Assembly (NCBI GenBank): GCA_900764105.1
Contig: CAAFMS010000010.1
Coordinates: 124,001-188,000, forward strand
From: Clostridia bacterium
GTDB taxonomy: Bacteria > Bacillota > Clostridia > Christensenellales > Borkfalkiaceae
Length of the DNA stretch: 64,000 bases
Direction: 5' to 3'
Positions 16,579 through 25,041 of this stretch are shown in pieces. The notes beneath the pieces are model-generated. The model was not told the DNA's origin, ran no database searches, and was given only the letters and a program-made list of their open reading frames with translations. A program made the translations under genes and the position numbers. The first letter of the stretch is position 1; every line of letters begins with the position of its first letter.

Positions 16579-18576
16579 ATGAAATTTTTCGGAAACGTCA
16601 AAAACGGAGCGGTTTTACAGCGGGACAAAGAAATCATTATAAACGGAGAGTCGGACGGAAACGAACTTATCTGCGTTTTAAAAGGCGGAAGTTATTTCGA
16701 GCAAAGAGAAGTTTCGGCCGACGAAAACGGCAAGTTCGTCGTTGAATTTCCGCCCGTAAGCGATATTAAAAACAAATTTACGCTCGGGCTGTACGATAAA
16801 GCCGAGAAAATCGAAATTTCAGTCAGATTCGGCGACGTGTTTTTGACCCTCGGGCAGTCGAATATGTCTTACGGCGTCGGCGTGATGTACAACCGTAGCG
16901 AATTGATTGAAAAAGCCAAAAAATGCGATATTTCTTTCTTTAATATTTTTGAAGCGGACGTTAAAGAAAACGGGGAAATATTCCGCCCCGCAACGCCGCA
17001 GGAAGATTTTGCGAAAGAGTGGAAGTGGATAACTCCGCACGACGAAAACTTCGGCGAGACGTCTGCCGTAGCCGTTATCACGGCAATCGAACTGTTTGAA
17101 AAAACGGGCGCGCCTGTGGCAATGGTAAACACCGCGCTCGGCGGGGTGAGTATAGATACTTATATTCCGCGCGACGTTGCCGACGAGGACGAGAGAATAG
17201 TCGGGTATTTGAAAAAGATAGGCAAATATATTCCGAAAGGCGGCGAGTACAACGTTTACGGCGGGAGTAATTATACGCAACTCGGCGGAATTTACAACGA
17301 AAAGATATACCCCCTTAAAGATAATCGCTTTAAAGCCATGATGTGGTATCAGGGCGAAAACGCGATAGGCAGTTTCGAGAGCGCGGCTTATTTTGAAATA
17401 GCGCTGCGCAAGATAATAGAAACCTATCAGAAGATGTTCGGCAGAGACACCTATTTCGTCGCGGCTAACGTCGCGCTCGATTATTACGATTACGGCGAAT
17501 ACGGGTATAATTACATAAACGAGGCTATAGACAGGGTGGTTAAGGGGGAGTACGCCTGTTCGTTCCCCTCATACGACGCGTCAACCGAGTGGAAAGTGAA
17601 CGACGGCGCGACCTATTATCATCCCATTCATCCCGTAAACAAAGATCTCATATCTCACAGATTCGCAAAGGCGATCTTATCGGAACTCTATGACAAAAAA
17701 GCGTGGATTCCGCCTTATATAAGCGACGTAAAAGTAAAGGACGGCAAGGTTCTCGCCGCGATTTATCCCGAAAAAAGTTTAAAGTACAAAAACGTCTACG
17801 GCTTTACGGTGGCAGGCGAGGACGGAAAATTCGTAGAAGCGGAATGCAGGGTTATCGGCAAAGGGCGTATCGAAGTCTTTTCGCCATACGTTAAAAATCC
17901 CGTAGAAATAACTTACGCGTTTTCGCCTTACAACTCGCGTTGTAATCTCATAACGTCCGACGGCGACGCCGTAAAAACTTATCGCAAACGTTTCGAGGAC
18001 GTGTCGCAAAGGCTGTACCTTCCGCTCAACGCGTTCGGTAATTGTTCCGAGGCGTATTTCGACGAAAAGAATTTCGGCGCGGATTTAGGCTGTATCGGAA
18101 AGGCGGAGATTTTTAAAGACGGACAGATTACGAGAACTCATTCGACCAAGAGGAAAATCGTCGGTAAAATCGGCGAGAGACGTTTAAAAGTCGAATATAA
18201 TCCGACTAACGAAGGATATTACTTTTTCGGAGTATCGCCCGAGATCAACATTGCCGGCGCGAATCCGCACTTTGAAAGATTCGATTACCTTTCGGTCGAA
18301 ATGAAGGTGGAAGGCGACGAGGAAATCGAGTTTTACGGCGCGCTCGTCAGAATCCGAGGCGGCGGGATAAGGCGATTTGTCGGCGCCAAGCCGATTGTCG
18401 GGGCGAGCGGTGATTATAAAGAGTACAGGCTTTCTTTAAAAACGTTCGTAACGCCCTCGCTGGCGCAATATCCTGCCTGCGAAGAAGAAAGAGAAAGCAT
18501 TAACGAGTTCGAATTGTATTTCAGAAGCAAAACGAAAGGCGTTTTGTACATCAAAAGTATTCGTTTACACGATTAA
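16579..18576 (+). CDS. Sialate O-acetylesterase-like SGNH hydrolase
   Basis: A 665-residue carbohydrate esterase-like protein. The SASA/SGNH block I is LTLGQSNMSYG with nucleophile S94; later blocks are MWYQGENAIG (about 253-262) and YHPIHPVNK (about 349) supplying the catalytic histidine. An N-terminal beta domain (1-80, FFGNVKNGAVLQRDKEI) is typical of sialate O-acetylesterase-like proteins. The C-terminal about 170 residues are a beta-sandwich, perhaps carbohydrate binding. No signal peptide. Strong AGGAGG RBS, 17 nt after the upstream stop. It would remove acetyl groups from imported glycans; the actual ester is not known. Confidence 0.8.
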   Translation: MKFFGNVKNGAVLQRDKEIIINGESDGNELICVLKGGSYFEQREVSADENGKFVVEFPPVSDIKNKFTLGLYDKAEKIEISVRFGDVFLTLGQSNMSYGVGVMYNRSELIEKAKKCDISFFNIFEADVKENGEIFRPATPQEDFAKEWKWITPHDENFGETSAVAVITAIELFEKTGAPVAMVNTALGGVSIDTYIPRDVADEDERIVGYLKKIGKYIPKGGEYNVYGGSNYTQLGGIYNEKIYPLKDNRFKAMMWYQGENAIGSFESAAYFEIALRKIIETYQKMFGRDTYFVAANVALDYYDYGEYGYNYINEAIDRVVKGEYACSFPSYDASTEWKVNDGATYYHPIHPVNKDLISHRFAKAILSELYDKKAWIPPYISDVKVKDGKVLAAIYPEKSLKYKNVYGFTVAGEDGKFVEAECRVIGKGRIEVFSPYVKNPVEITYAFSPYNSRCNLITSDGDAVKTYRKRFEDVSQRLYLPLNAFGNCSEAYFDEKNFGADLGCIGKAEIFKDGQITRTHSTKRKIVGKIGERRLKVEYNPTNEGYYFFGVSPEINIAGANPHFERFDYLSVEMKVEGDEEIEFYGALVRIRGGGIRRFVGAKPIVGASGDYKEYRLSLKTFVTPSLAQYPACEEERESINEFELYFRSKTKGVLYIKSIRLHD

Positions 18577-18587
18577 GGAGAAATATA

Positions 18588-20135
18588 ATGGATACGTTGA
18601 AAGTGATGAACGTAGTAAATTTCGTAAGGGGATGCGAGCCGAGACTAGAGGTGGACCTCGTCGAACCGATAAAAAAGCAGTTGGAACTTCTTGAAAAAAA
18701 CGGGTTGAAATCGACGTTTCTTTTGCAGTACGACGCGCTTTTAAGAAAGGATATGACGGATCTGTTCGTCGGATGCGACGGCGAAAAAACCGAAATAGGA
18801 GGCTGGTTCGAACTTGTTCGCCGGCAAGTCGAAGCGTGCGGACTTAAATGGCGCGGAAGAGACGGGTACGACTGGGATTATTTTGCCGAAGTCGATACTC
18901 CTATGGGGTATAGCAAAGACGAAAGGATTGCTCTCGTAGACGAGTTCATGGCTAAATTTAAAACGACATTCGGGTATTATCCTAAGAGTATGGGAGCGTG
19001 GGCGATCGACGCGTTTACTCTCGGATATATATACGATAAGTATAATATCGACGCGTTCTGTATCTGCCGCGAGCAGGTCGGAACGGACGGCTATAATTTC
19101 AGCGGCGGATATTATTCCGGCGGATATTACGCAAGTAAAAACAATCTGCTTTGTCCCGCGCAGACCGAAGAAAATCAAATAAACGCGCCGATTTTCCGAA
19201 TGCTTGGCTCGGACGTCGTAAAACAATATTACAGCGGTCTGGACAAAAATTTCAATCCTGCCGCTTTGCAGGGCGTGGTAACGCTCGAACCGGTAGGCGA
19301 CGGAAAAATCGGAGGGAGCAATCCCGCGTGGGTGGATTGGTTTCTGAAAGCAAATTACGGCGAGGCGTTAAACTTCGCTTACGCGCAGGCGGGGCAGGAA
19401 AACAGTTTCGGCTGGGAGCGTATGAAAACCCTTGAATATCAGTTTTCTAAAATTGCCGACGACGCCCGCAAGGGCGAATACGAGGTCTTAACTCTTGCCG
19501 AATGCGGCAAGGTCTTTAAATCTCGATTTAAAGAAACCCCCGCAACAACTACCACGGCTTTCGGTTCGTTCGACAACGAGCGCGAAGGGACGGTATGGTA
19601 CGAGAATAAGAATTATCGTATAAGTTATTATTATTCAGACGAAAAATTCCTGATACGCGACGTCTATCTGTTTAACGAAAATTATCGCGAACGCTATATC
19701 GACGATATTTTAACGTCGCACGATTACGCTTATGATAATCTTCCGTTTATCGACGGTTATCTGTTCGGCGGAGACGGCACGCAGGCGGGATTGTATTTAT
19801 ATAAAAACGATAAAGAGATTAAATTTAAAAATCTCGGATATAACGAACTCGATGAAGAAAGTGTCGAAATCGTAATTTCTACCGACAACGGCGAATTTTC
19901 GTTCGTTTCGTCGCAAGGGGGAATTTCCGTTGCGGGCGAAGGCGAGTTTTGCCTTGCGATAAAAGCGAAGATTTACCCGTATCTTAAAAATATTTCGCCA
20001 AAGAAATTATCTTTTGAATTTAACGGGTTTGCCTATGAGGTTTTTGCGGAAAAAGGCGAATTCACGCCGCTTGGGAACGCATTCGGAATTAAGTCGGATA
20101 ACGGCAAAATAACCCTTGTTTTTTCGGCTGTCTGA
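18588..20135 (+). CDS. Polysaccharide-deacetylase-like (beta/alpha)-barrel protein, DUF3863-like
   Basis: A 515-residue cytoplasmic protein. The N-terminal about 300 residues form a barrel with KVMNVVNFVRGCEPR, KSTFLLQYDALL, GGWFELVR, YDWDYFAEVDTPMGYSKDER, YYPKSMGAWAIDAFTLGYI, FCICREQVGTDGY. This layout recalls NodB/GH57-type barrels and the DUF3863 family associated with gut polysaccharide loci; the assignment is from memory and moderate. Clear metal triads were not identified. The C-terminal about 190 residues are beta-rich (YENKNYRISYYYSDEKF). RBS AAGGAG. Operon position implies a role in oligosaccharide breakdown. Confidence 0.55.
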   Translation: MDTLKVMNVVNFVRGCEPRLEVDLVEPIKKQLELLEKNGLKSTFLLQYDALLRKDMTDLFVGCDGEKTEIGGWFELVRRQVEACGLKWRGRDGYDWDYFAEVDTPMGYSKDERIALVDEFMAKFKTTFGYYPKSMGAWAIDAFTLGYIYDKYNIDAFCICREQVGTDGYNFSGGYYSGGYYASKNNLLCPAQTEENQINAPIFRMLGSDVVKQYYSGLDKNFNPAALQGVVTLEPVGDGKIGGSNPAWVDWFLKANYGEALNFAYAQAGQENSFGWERMKTLEYQFSKIADDARKGEYEVLTLAECGKVFKSRFKETPATTTTAFGSFDNEREGTVWYENKNYRISYYYSDEKFLIRDVYLFNENYRERYIDDILTSHDYAYDNLPFIDGYLFGGDGTQAGLYLYKNDKEIKFKNLGYNELDEESVEIVISTDNGEFSFVSSQGGISVAGEGEFCLAIKAKIYPYLKNISPKKLSFEFNGFAYEVFAEKGEFTPLGNAFGIKSDNGKITLVFSAV

Positions 20136-20158
20136 CGGGGTTTTAACGGTATTTTATT

Positions 20159-22210
20159 ATGAAGTGGATAAAATTCAACACGGATAAAGAAAATTCTTTT
20201 AACGAATTTCTCGTTAAATTTCAATGCGACAAAAAAAACGCGAAACTCAGAATTTCGTCGGATTTCAGATACGTCGCGTATATCAACGGCGAGTTCGCCT
20301 CGAACGGGCAGTACGCCGATTTGCCCGATTATAAAAGCGTAAACGAAGCGGACGTTTCTTGTTTGATTAAAAGCGGCGAAAATATATTGAAAATAGTCGC
20401 GTGGCATTCGGGACGGGATTTTTCTATTTGCAGATCTATGCCCGCAAGCGTCGCGTTCGAAATTATCGGCGACGGAAAGACGATCGTCTGCTCGGATGAA
20501 AACACTCTTTGTCGCGCCGCAGTCGGATATAAAGCGGGCGATATAGTAACTTTTCAGATAGGGTACGGGTTTAATTACGACTTTACCGACGAGGGCGAAG
20601 AATATAAGAACGCGGAACTTGCCGAAGTCGATTTCAGACTTGTAAAAAGACCCGTCGAAAATCTCGTTATATCGAAACCTCTCGCTTCTGAAATAGTCGC
20701 GCAGGGGTTATTCAAAACTCCCGACAGCGTCGAAGGTTTGACGGCGGCGGGCGTAATGAGGCGTTCGTGGATTAAATCGCTCGGATTTTCCGAAATGACG
20801 GGGCTAAACAGGACGAATTCTAACGTTTTAAACGAAAAATCGCCGCTTGTTTTTAAAGCGGAAGGCGGCGACGGAATATTTTTTATCGTCGACCTCGGGC
20901 GCGAAACCGCAGGACATCTTGATTTTTCCGTAGAAGTCGATAACGATTGCAAAATGTCGATAGGCTGGGGCGAACATCTGACCGATTTAAGGGTAAGAAC
21001 CGAAATCGACGGCAGAAACTTTGCTTCCGAATTCATTCTGAAAAAAGGCGCGAACGATTTTACCGATTATCTGCGAAGAATAGGTTGCCGCTATATCTGC
21101 GCGTTTGTTTACGCCGATTGCGTAAAAGTCGGTAAACTTACCGTCATGGAAAGTTCGTATCCCTTCAAAAAACCAAAAAAGGATTTCGGCGATACTCTTT
21201 TGAACAGAATATACGAGGTCGGCAGAAGAACGCTCGAACTATGCGCTCACGAACATTACGAGGATTGTCCGTGGCGCGAGCAGGCGCTTTACGGAATGGA
21301 TTCGCGCAATCAGATGTTATTCGGTTACGGCGCGTTTGACGAATACGAATATCCTCGCGCCGCAATAAAACTGATGGCTCGCAGTATGAGGAAGGACGGA
21401 TTTCTGCAACTTTGTTCTCCGTCAGAAACTCCCATAACGATTCCGTCGTTCACGGCTTACTGGCTCATCGCGATAGCCGAAAACGCAAAAGCGGATTACA
21501 ACGCGGAGTTTGTCGCCGAAATGCTCCCTTATGCGGAAAAATCTCTCCGCGCGTTTATTGATAACACCGACGGAGAGGGAGTGGGTATCTTCGTAAAAAC
21601 CCCGTTCTGGAATTTCCACGAGTGGTCGGATGGGCTGATGGGTTGGTCGATTTTCAGAGAAAACGAATTGTCGCCTGCCGTCGATTGCAATCTTACGATG
21701 CTCGTATATATCGCCGCAAAGGGTATAGTCGAACTTATGGAAAGACAGAACTATAAAGGCGTGAAAGTTTATAAAAACTATTACGAAAGGCTTTCCCGTA
21801 TCATTCCGTCGTTTTTGGACAAAGAAAAAATGCTTTACGCCTCGTATGTAAAAGACGGTGAAAAAATCGGGTATCACGCATATACGCAGGCTTTGGCTCT
21901 CGTTAGCGGAATCGTCGCCGATAGCGCAAAGCCCTCGCTTTGCAACGCTCTGAAAAATCCGCAAGGTAAAGTTACAGACCTCACTTTCGCCGCATTGCAA
22001 CTGAAATACGACGCGCTGATAAGTTGCGGAGAGAAACAGTTCTGCATAGACGAAATAAAAAAAGTATTCGGCAAAATGCTCTTTAACGGCGCGACCTCGT
22101 TTTACGAAACGGAGTACGGCGAAGCCGATTTCGCCGACGCGGGCAGTTTGTGTCACGGCTGGTCCTCCGTGGCGTGTTACGTTTTCGATAAATACTTACA
22201 ATCGAAATAA
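20159..22210 (+). CDS. GH78-like alpha-L-rhamnosidase
   Basis: A 683-residue protein with the layout of alpha-L-rhamnosidases: N-terminal beta domains (KFQCDKKNAKLRISSDFRYVAYINGEF; DLGRETAGHLDFSVE at about 245), then an (alpha/alpha)6 barrel with the signature HEHYEDCPWREQALYGMDSR (about 364-383), where the acidic residues correspond to the catalytic region. A helical C-terminus contains HAYTQALALVSGIV. No signal peptide, so intracellular. RBS is weak. Last gene of the hydrolase operon; a hairpin and a terminator follow. Substrate is probably a rhamnose-containing oligosaccharide, but GH78-like proteins vary. Confidence 0.8.
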   Translation: MKWIKFNTDKENSFNEFLVKFQCDKKNAKLRISSDFRYVAYINGEFASNGQYADLPDYKSVNEADVSCLIKSGENILKIVAWHSGRDFSICRSMPASVAFEIIGDGKTIVCSDENTLCRAAVGYKAGDIVTFQIGYGFNYDFTDEGEEYKNAELAEVDFRLVKRPVENLVISKPLASEIVAQGLFKTPDSVEGLTAAGVMRRSWIKSLGFSEMTGLNRTNSNVLNEKSPLVFKAEGGDGIFFIVDLGRETAGHLDFSVEVDNDCKMSIGWGEHLTDLRVRTEIDGRNFASEFILKKGANDFTDYLRRIGCRYICAFVYADCVKVGKLTVMESSYPFKKPKKDFGDTLLNRIYEVGRRTLELCAHEHYEDCPWREQALYGMDSRNQMLFGYGAFDEYEYPRAAIKLMARSMRKDGFLQLCSPSETPITIPSFTAYWLIAIAENAKADYNAEFVAEMLPYAEKSLRAFIDNTDGEGVGIFVKTPFWNFHEWSDGLMGWSIFRENELSPAVDCNLTMLVYIAAKGIVELMERQNYKGVKVYKNYYERLSRIIPSFLDKEKMLYASYVKDGEKIGYHAYTQALALVSGIVADSAKPSLCNALKNPQGKVTDLTFAALQLKYDALISCGEKQFCIDEIKKVFGKMLFNGATSFYETEYGEADFADAGSLCHGWSSVACYVFDKYLQSK

Positions 22211-22217
22211 AAACATA

Positions 22218-22269
22218 CGGTTCGCCGTAATCTTAAAGGCGTTTGCATTTTTAAGATTACTGCGAACCG
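22218..22269. other. 20-bp stem hairpin after the hydrolase operon
   Basis: CGGTTCGCCGTAATCTTAAA pairs with its complement (one mismatch) around a 12-nt loop. It has no T-run, so it may be a 3'-end stabiliser or a small repeat element rather than a terminator. Confidence 0.55.
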
Positions 22270-22300
22270 CGAAGCGATAAGTTTAATAATATAACGCATA

Positions 22301-22343
22301 AAAATAAGACGCCCGATACGTTGATTCGGGCATCTTATTTTTT
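22301..22343. terminator. Bidirectional terminator
   Basis: AAAATAAGACGCCCGA/TTCGGGCATCTTATTTT stem with one mismatch and T-rich ends both ways, between the rightward rhamnosidase gene and the leftward M18 peptidase gene. The remaining bases to 22488 contain TACGAACACGCCC twice and nothing else recognisable. Confidence 0.75.
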
Positions 22344-22488
22344 ACTGTCACTTTTCCGACGCGGCGTCATTTTGCGTCCTTTCGCGAACAACGCCTCGGT
22401 TTGTCGATACGGTTTGACGTATTTGCTTTATTACGAACACGCCCTTTACTACGAACACGCCCGAGTCGAGTTAAAAACGCCGTAAAAC

Positions 22489-23763
22489 TTAAAATTTAAT
22501 CTCGATTTTGTCGTCCGCCTCGAAAATTATCTTGCTGTCGTAAAACGCCGTCAGCCCTTTTACCGCAACCTCGAAGTCCTTTACCGCCATCGTCTCCACG
22601 GCAGAGTGCATCGCAAGTTGCGCAAGTCCGACGTCTACGCTCTTTATCGACACTTGCGACGAACTTATCGCGCCGAGCGTTCCGCCGCACGGCATGTCCG
22701 AACGCGAGTAGAAATCCTGATATTTTACGCCCGCTTTATCGAAAATTTTCTTGATTATCGCCGAGGAAAAAGCGTCCGTCGTGTAGTTCTGGTTTGCGTG
22801 ATGCTTTATAACTATTCCCTCGCCGAGTTTGACTCTGTTCGTCGGGTCTGAATACTCGGGGTGGTTGGGGTGTACCGCGTGCGCGTTGTCGTCCGACACT
22901 AAAAACGACGAGGCGAGCATTTCGTCGAAGTCGTTTTCTTTTCCGAGAGCAGTCGCCACTCGTTTCAATACGTCGTACAAAAACTTCGAGCCTGCGCCCT
23001 GCTTCGTCTGACTTCCGACTTCTTCGTTGTCAGCGATATAACATACCGCTATTTCTTTCGGGTCGGAATTCGCAATCGCGACGAGCGACGAAAACGCGCT
23101 CGTCAAATTGTCGATTCTTGGCGAGCAGAGAAGTTCGTCCGAAAACCCCGCCTTGAAAGGCTCGGTCGCAGACACGATATATAAATCGTAATCGACGACT
23201 TTTCCGCCGTCTGTAAATTCTTCGAGTTCCTTTGCAAGCGACTTTTCCGCTTCCGCAAGTCCCGCGACGGGAGACATATCTACCTGCGGATTGAGTTTAA
23301 CCCCATCGTTCACCGTTCTCGAAAAATGGATCGCGACGGACGGTATAACAAACTTGTGATCAGACGTGAAAACCCTCGCTATAAGTCGATTATCCTGTTC
23401 TATTATAACTCTTCCCGCTATGGTTAAGGGCGTGTCGAGCCAAGAGTAGAATATTCCGCCGCCGTATCTTTCCACGTTGAGTTTAACGTAGTTTTCGATT
23501 TTCATTTCGGGTGAACCCTTGATTTTAAAGCACGGCGAATCGGCGTGCGAAGCGACGACGTTAAACGAGTTTACGTCCCCGATTTTCAGCGCGATAACCG
23601 CCGAGCCGTTCCTCGTAACGTAGTATTTACCGCCCTTTTCGACCTCAAATTTTTCGGACTCTTTCAATTCCTTAAATCCGTTCGCTCTGAGATATTCCGC
23701 GGCGTTCTCGCATGCGTGAAACGCCGTCTTTGATTTGTATAAAAAATTCTCGAGTAAATTCAT
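22489..23763 (-). CDS. M18 family aspartyl aminopeptidase
   Basis: A 424-residue cytosolic zinc aminopeptidase of family M18, releasing N-terminal (often acidic) residues from peptides. Metal and catalytic motifs are in order: VASHADSPCFK, SPRIDNLTS, IADNEEVGS, FLVSDDNAHAVHPN and a C-terminal SAVETMAVKDF (the family usually has a metal-binding His in this region: MHSAVE). Length fits the family. RBS GAGGTG precedes the ATG. It has its own promoter on the minus strand, back to back with alr. One copy of the 16-bp dispersed word lies inside it (23379-23394). Confidence 0.92.
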   Translation of the reverse strand: MNLLENFLYKSKTAFHACENAAEYLRANGFKELKESEKFEVEKGGKYYVTRNGSAVIALKIGDVNSFNVVASHADSPCFKIKGSPEMKIENYVKLNVERYGGGIFYSWLDTPLTIAGRVIIEQDNRLIARVFTSDHKFVIPSVAIHFSRTVNDGVKLNPQVDMSPVAGLAEAEKSLAKELEEFTDGGKVVDYDLYIVSATEPFKAGFSDELLCSPRIDNLTSAFSSLVAIANSDPKEIAVCYIADNEEVGSQTKQGAGSKFLYDVLKRVATALGKENDFDEMLASSFLVSDDNAHAVHPNHPEYSDPTNRVKLGEGIVIKHHANQNYTTDAFSSAIIKKIFDKAGVKYQDFYSRSDMPCGGTLGAISSSQVSIKSVDVGLAQLAMHSAVETMAVKDFEVAVKGLTAFYDSKIIFEADDKIEIKF

Positions 23764-23786
23764 ATTTCACCTCTGTTTTCAGTATC

Positions 23787-23815
23787 ATTATATAGTATTC
23801 TTTCAAAACTGTAAA
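23787..23815 (-). promoter_or_regulatory. Sigma-A promoter of the M18 peptidase gene
   Basis: Minus-strand TTTACA, 17 bp, TATAAT in the 68-bp divergent gap with alr. Confidence 0.65.
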
Positions 23816-23831
23816 GCAAAGCGGAGGAAAA

Positions 23832-24887
23832 ATGCGCGGAATAATCGAAATTAACCTTAAAATTCTGGGAAACAACCTGAAATATTTTAAAAGTCGGGCG
23901 GGCGGGGAAGTAAAAATCGCTTGCGTCGTAAAGGCGAACGCTTACGGTCACGGACTGAAAGAGGTTGTCAAAGCGACCGAAAATCTCGCCGATTATTACG
24001 TTGTCGCAACGGTCGAGGAGGGGTTGAAAGTAAGAGGGGGAACCGCAACTCCGACTCTTCTTTTATGCCCTTTAAGCATCGAAGAAACAGCGGTTTGCAT
24101 CGAAAATAAACTCGAAATGAGTATCGGCACGATTGACGATGCCGAAAGAATAATATCCGTATCTGAAAATATGCGCACGGGAGCATACGTTCATTTTTGC
24201 GTGGATACGGGAATGAACAGAATGGGCTTTAAAGACGAAAAGTTGCTCTATAAGTCGATTAACAGGGTAAAAAATTGTAGAACGGTGACGATAAAAGGCG
24301 TATATAGTCACTTTTTCGACGGTAAAAACGAGGCGATTACGAAAGAGCAGTTTAATACGTTTCGGAGGTTTACGAAGGGCTTTAATAAAACGGTTATACG
24401 TCACATATCGGCGACCGACGGTTTTTCTTACGAAAAATATCGGCTCGATATGTGCAGAATAGGCATCGGCTTGTATGGCTACGAGTTGGGGGAAGTCGAA
24501 CCTTGTCTTGCGGTCAGGAGTTACGTTGCGAGAGTTGCGGAGGTGAAAAAGGGCGAAACCGTCGGGTACGGGGGAAGATTCAAAGCAGAAAAAGACGAGA
24601 TAATCGCAACTATTAGTATGGGTTACGGCGACGGACTTCCGAGAAGTTTTACGGGCGGCTTTATACTGATAGGCGGCAAAAAGCGAAAGGTGGTAGGTAA
24701 TATATGTATGGACTATTGTTTTACAATCGTTGACCGAAGCGTAAAGGCGGGCGACGAAGCGGTACTGATAGGGAAGCAGGGAACGGAGGTTCAGACGGCG
24801 GAAGAAATAGCCGAAAAATGCGGGACTATATCGTATGAAATACTCACGGGCTTAAAGCGATTCGAGAGGCTGTATACGGACGACTGA
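23832..24887 (+). CDS. alr: Alanine racemase
   Basis: A 351-residue PLP enzyme making D-alanine for peptidoglycan. The PLP lysine motif is CVVKANAYGHG (K34). The second catalytic element is VGYGGRF with its tyrosine, and the phosphate and dimer motifs TGMNRMGF, HISATDGFSY, ISMGYGDGLPR and VGNICMDYCF are present. Length is close to the usual 360-390. RBS GGAGG is 6 nt before ATG. An exact copy of the 16-bp dispersed word (24248-24263) encodes YKSIN here. Confidence 0.95.
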   Translation: MRGIIEINLKILGNNLKYFKSRAGGEVKIACVVKANAYGHGLKEVVKATENLADYYVVATVEEGLKVRGGTATPTLLLCPLSIEETAVCIENKLEMSIGTIDDAERIISVSENMRTGAYVHFCVDTGMNRMGFKDEKLLYKSINRVKNCRTVTIKGVYSHFFDGKNEAITKEQFNTFRRFTKGFNKTVIRHISATDGFSYEKYRLDMCRIGIGLYGYELGEVEPCLAVRSYVARVAEVKKGETVGYGGRFKAEKDEIIATISMGYGDGLPRSFTGGFILIGGKKRKVVGNICMDYCFTIVDRSVKAGDEAVLIGKQGTEVQTAEEIAEKCGTISYEILTGLKRFERLYTDD

Positions 24888-24938
24888 ATATAGTTTGAAA
24901 AGAATTATTCCGAAATGACGAAAAGAAACGCATATCGA

Positions 24939-24967
24939 TTGACTTTTTTCGAGCGAAAGTTTAAAAT
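24939..24967 (+). promoter_or_regulatory. Sigma-A promoter of aspS
   Basis: TTGACT, 17 bp, TAAAAT. The short leader holds a small hairpin (AAGCGAT/ATCGCTT) at about 25008-25024; no T-box features are seen. Confidence 0.65.
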
Positions 24968-25041
24968 ATTAGAGTATTCGAGGCAGTTTGCCCGCGATTG
25001 TTACTTAAAGCGATATAAATCGCTTCAAACGGAGAAATTTT

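Noticed and set aside
24888..25041. T-box or riboswitch upstream of aspS
   Set aside because: The leader is short, with only a 7-bp hairpin and no specifier loop or TGGNACC box.
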